64,000 bases of DNA from Clostridiales bacterium (lineage in GTDB: Bacteria > Bacillota > Clostridia > Saccharofermentanales > Saccharofermentanaceae). Both the position numbers and the translations under genes were made by a program. Position 1 is the stretch's first letter. Every line of letters begins with the position of its first letter. Location: assembly GCA_017964005.1 (NCBI GenBank), contig JAGCSR010000056.1, positions 1-64,000 of the forward strand, written 5' to 3'. This document shows, piece after piece, positions 63,698 to 64,000 of the stretch. Under the pieces are notes generated by a model that did no database searches, was not told the DNA's origin, and was given only the letters and a program-made list of their open reading frames with translations.

Positions 63698-64000
63698 ATG
63701 AAAGAAGTCGGGACACTCAAGGGGACAAAACAGGTCAATATAAAGACCGCACCGTTTATCGCGGCGGGACTTACGCTTATCTGTTACATCTTCTTAAGCC
63801 TTATATGCGAGGTGTTCCCCTTCGGTAAGTTCCTGTTCTCCATAAGCGACATGACCGCCCAGTATGTTCCTTTCCTGGCGCTCTACCATAACAAGATGCA
63901 TGCCTTGGATCCCGCCCGGCTTATCTCGAATCTGACATATTCGTCCCAGTCGGGCCTCGGCAAGAACTTCATGTCCACATTCGGATATTATCTTGCAAGT
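63698..64000 (+). CDS. YfhO-like membrane protein, 5' part (runs off the window)
   Basis: 101 codons seen from ATG 63698 with GAGGAAC upstream. A cytosolic lead of 16 residues, then a helix (TAPFIAAGLTLICYIFLSL), then an extracytoplasmic segment with FSISDMTAQYVPFLALYHNKM and SSQSGLGKNFMSTFGYY, the same layout (Asp after the first helix, then a Gly-rich loop) as the YfhO part at 29124. Probably the acceptor-side glycosyltransferase for the polyprenyl-sugar made by the divergent GT2 enzyme. Confidence 0.8.
   Translation, partial: MKEVGTLKGTKQVNIKTAPFIAAGLTLICYIFLSLICEVFPFGKFLFSISDMTAQYVPFLALYHNKMHALDPARLISNLTYSSQSGLGKNFMSTFGYYLAS

Overview
The window reads as a chromosomal segment of a low-to-mid GC, Gram-positive, anaerobic Clostridia-type bacterium. 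Supporting signs are the Firmicutes gene orders (rpmG-secE-nusG-rplK-rplA-rplJ-rplL and rpmJ-rpsM-rpsK-rpsD-rpoA-rplQ-ecfA-ecfT-truA), HisZ paired with short HisG, SLH-domain surface proteins, poly(ribitol phosphate) teichoic acid genes, rubrerythrin, Pro/Thr-rich linkers in a secreted protein, and strong AGGAGG ribosome sites. I do not assign a genus.

Layout. 1-180: end of an rRNA operon (5S plus terminator). 288-5690: two-component pair, murA, a WalJ-like metallo-hydrolase and rlmH, mostly with overlapping stop and start codons. 5711-9758: an accessory island with a secreted multidomain protein (cellulose-binding-like domains, Pro/Thr linker, calcium-binding repeats, C-terminal Cys-His domain). 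Its signal peptide is cut off by an 8-C tract, and two small AT-rich membrane-protein genes follow. 9860-18472: one histidine operon hisZGDCB-purC-hisHA-hisFI-hisE with a consensus promoter and a palindromic site. 18509-22317: translation/secretion genes with an L10 leader attenuator. 22338-26275: three tandem SLH-domain surface-protein genes. 26369-29076: five tRNA genes around a helical unknown protein and an intracellular GH26 enzyme. 29124-38724: envelope polymer cluster (YfhO-DUF4422 fusion, teichoic acid exporter TarGH, TarJ, Rpe, TarI-TarL fusion). 38798-43374: L,D-transpeptidase, D-lyxose isomerase, DUF308 and DUF1846 proteins. 43424-51280: alpha ribosomal operon, ECF energising module, ROK kinase, TruA. 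51297-57076: NfeD/SPFH pair, nicotinate phosphoribosyltransferase, cyclophilin, rubrerythrin, DUF3592 protein, cysteine synthase. 57084-64000: AEC transporter with a D-2-hydroxyacid dehydrogenase, sugar-phosphate transferase, IscR-like regulator, polytopic membrane protein, GT2 glycosyltransferase and the start of a second YfhO-like gene.

How they work together. The envelope theme is strong. Rpe can make ribulose-5-P, TarJ reduces it to ribitol-5-P, the TarI half makes CDP-ribitol, the TarL-like half polymerises it and TarGH exports it; YfhO-like, GT2 and sugar-phosphate transferase genes probably decorate or extend envelope glycans. The SLH proteins, the L,D-transpeptidase and the large CBM-like protein are exported wall-associated products.

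Most notable: the frameshifted toxin-like secreted protein with possible partner genes; a palindrome CTTTAGT-NN-ACTAAAG shared by the his promoter and the first SLH gene; a promoter lying inside the rplQ terminator that predicts a leaderless ecfA mRNA (and a similar case at 61084); several gene fusions (HisF-HisI, TarI-TarL, YfhO-DUF4422, EcfA-EcfA); and a 222-nt structured leader before rpsM.
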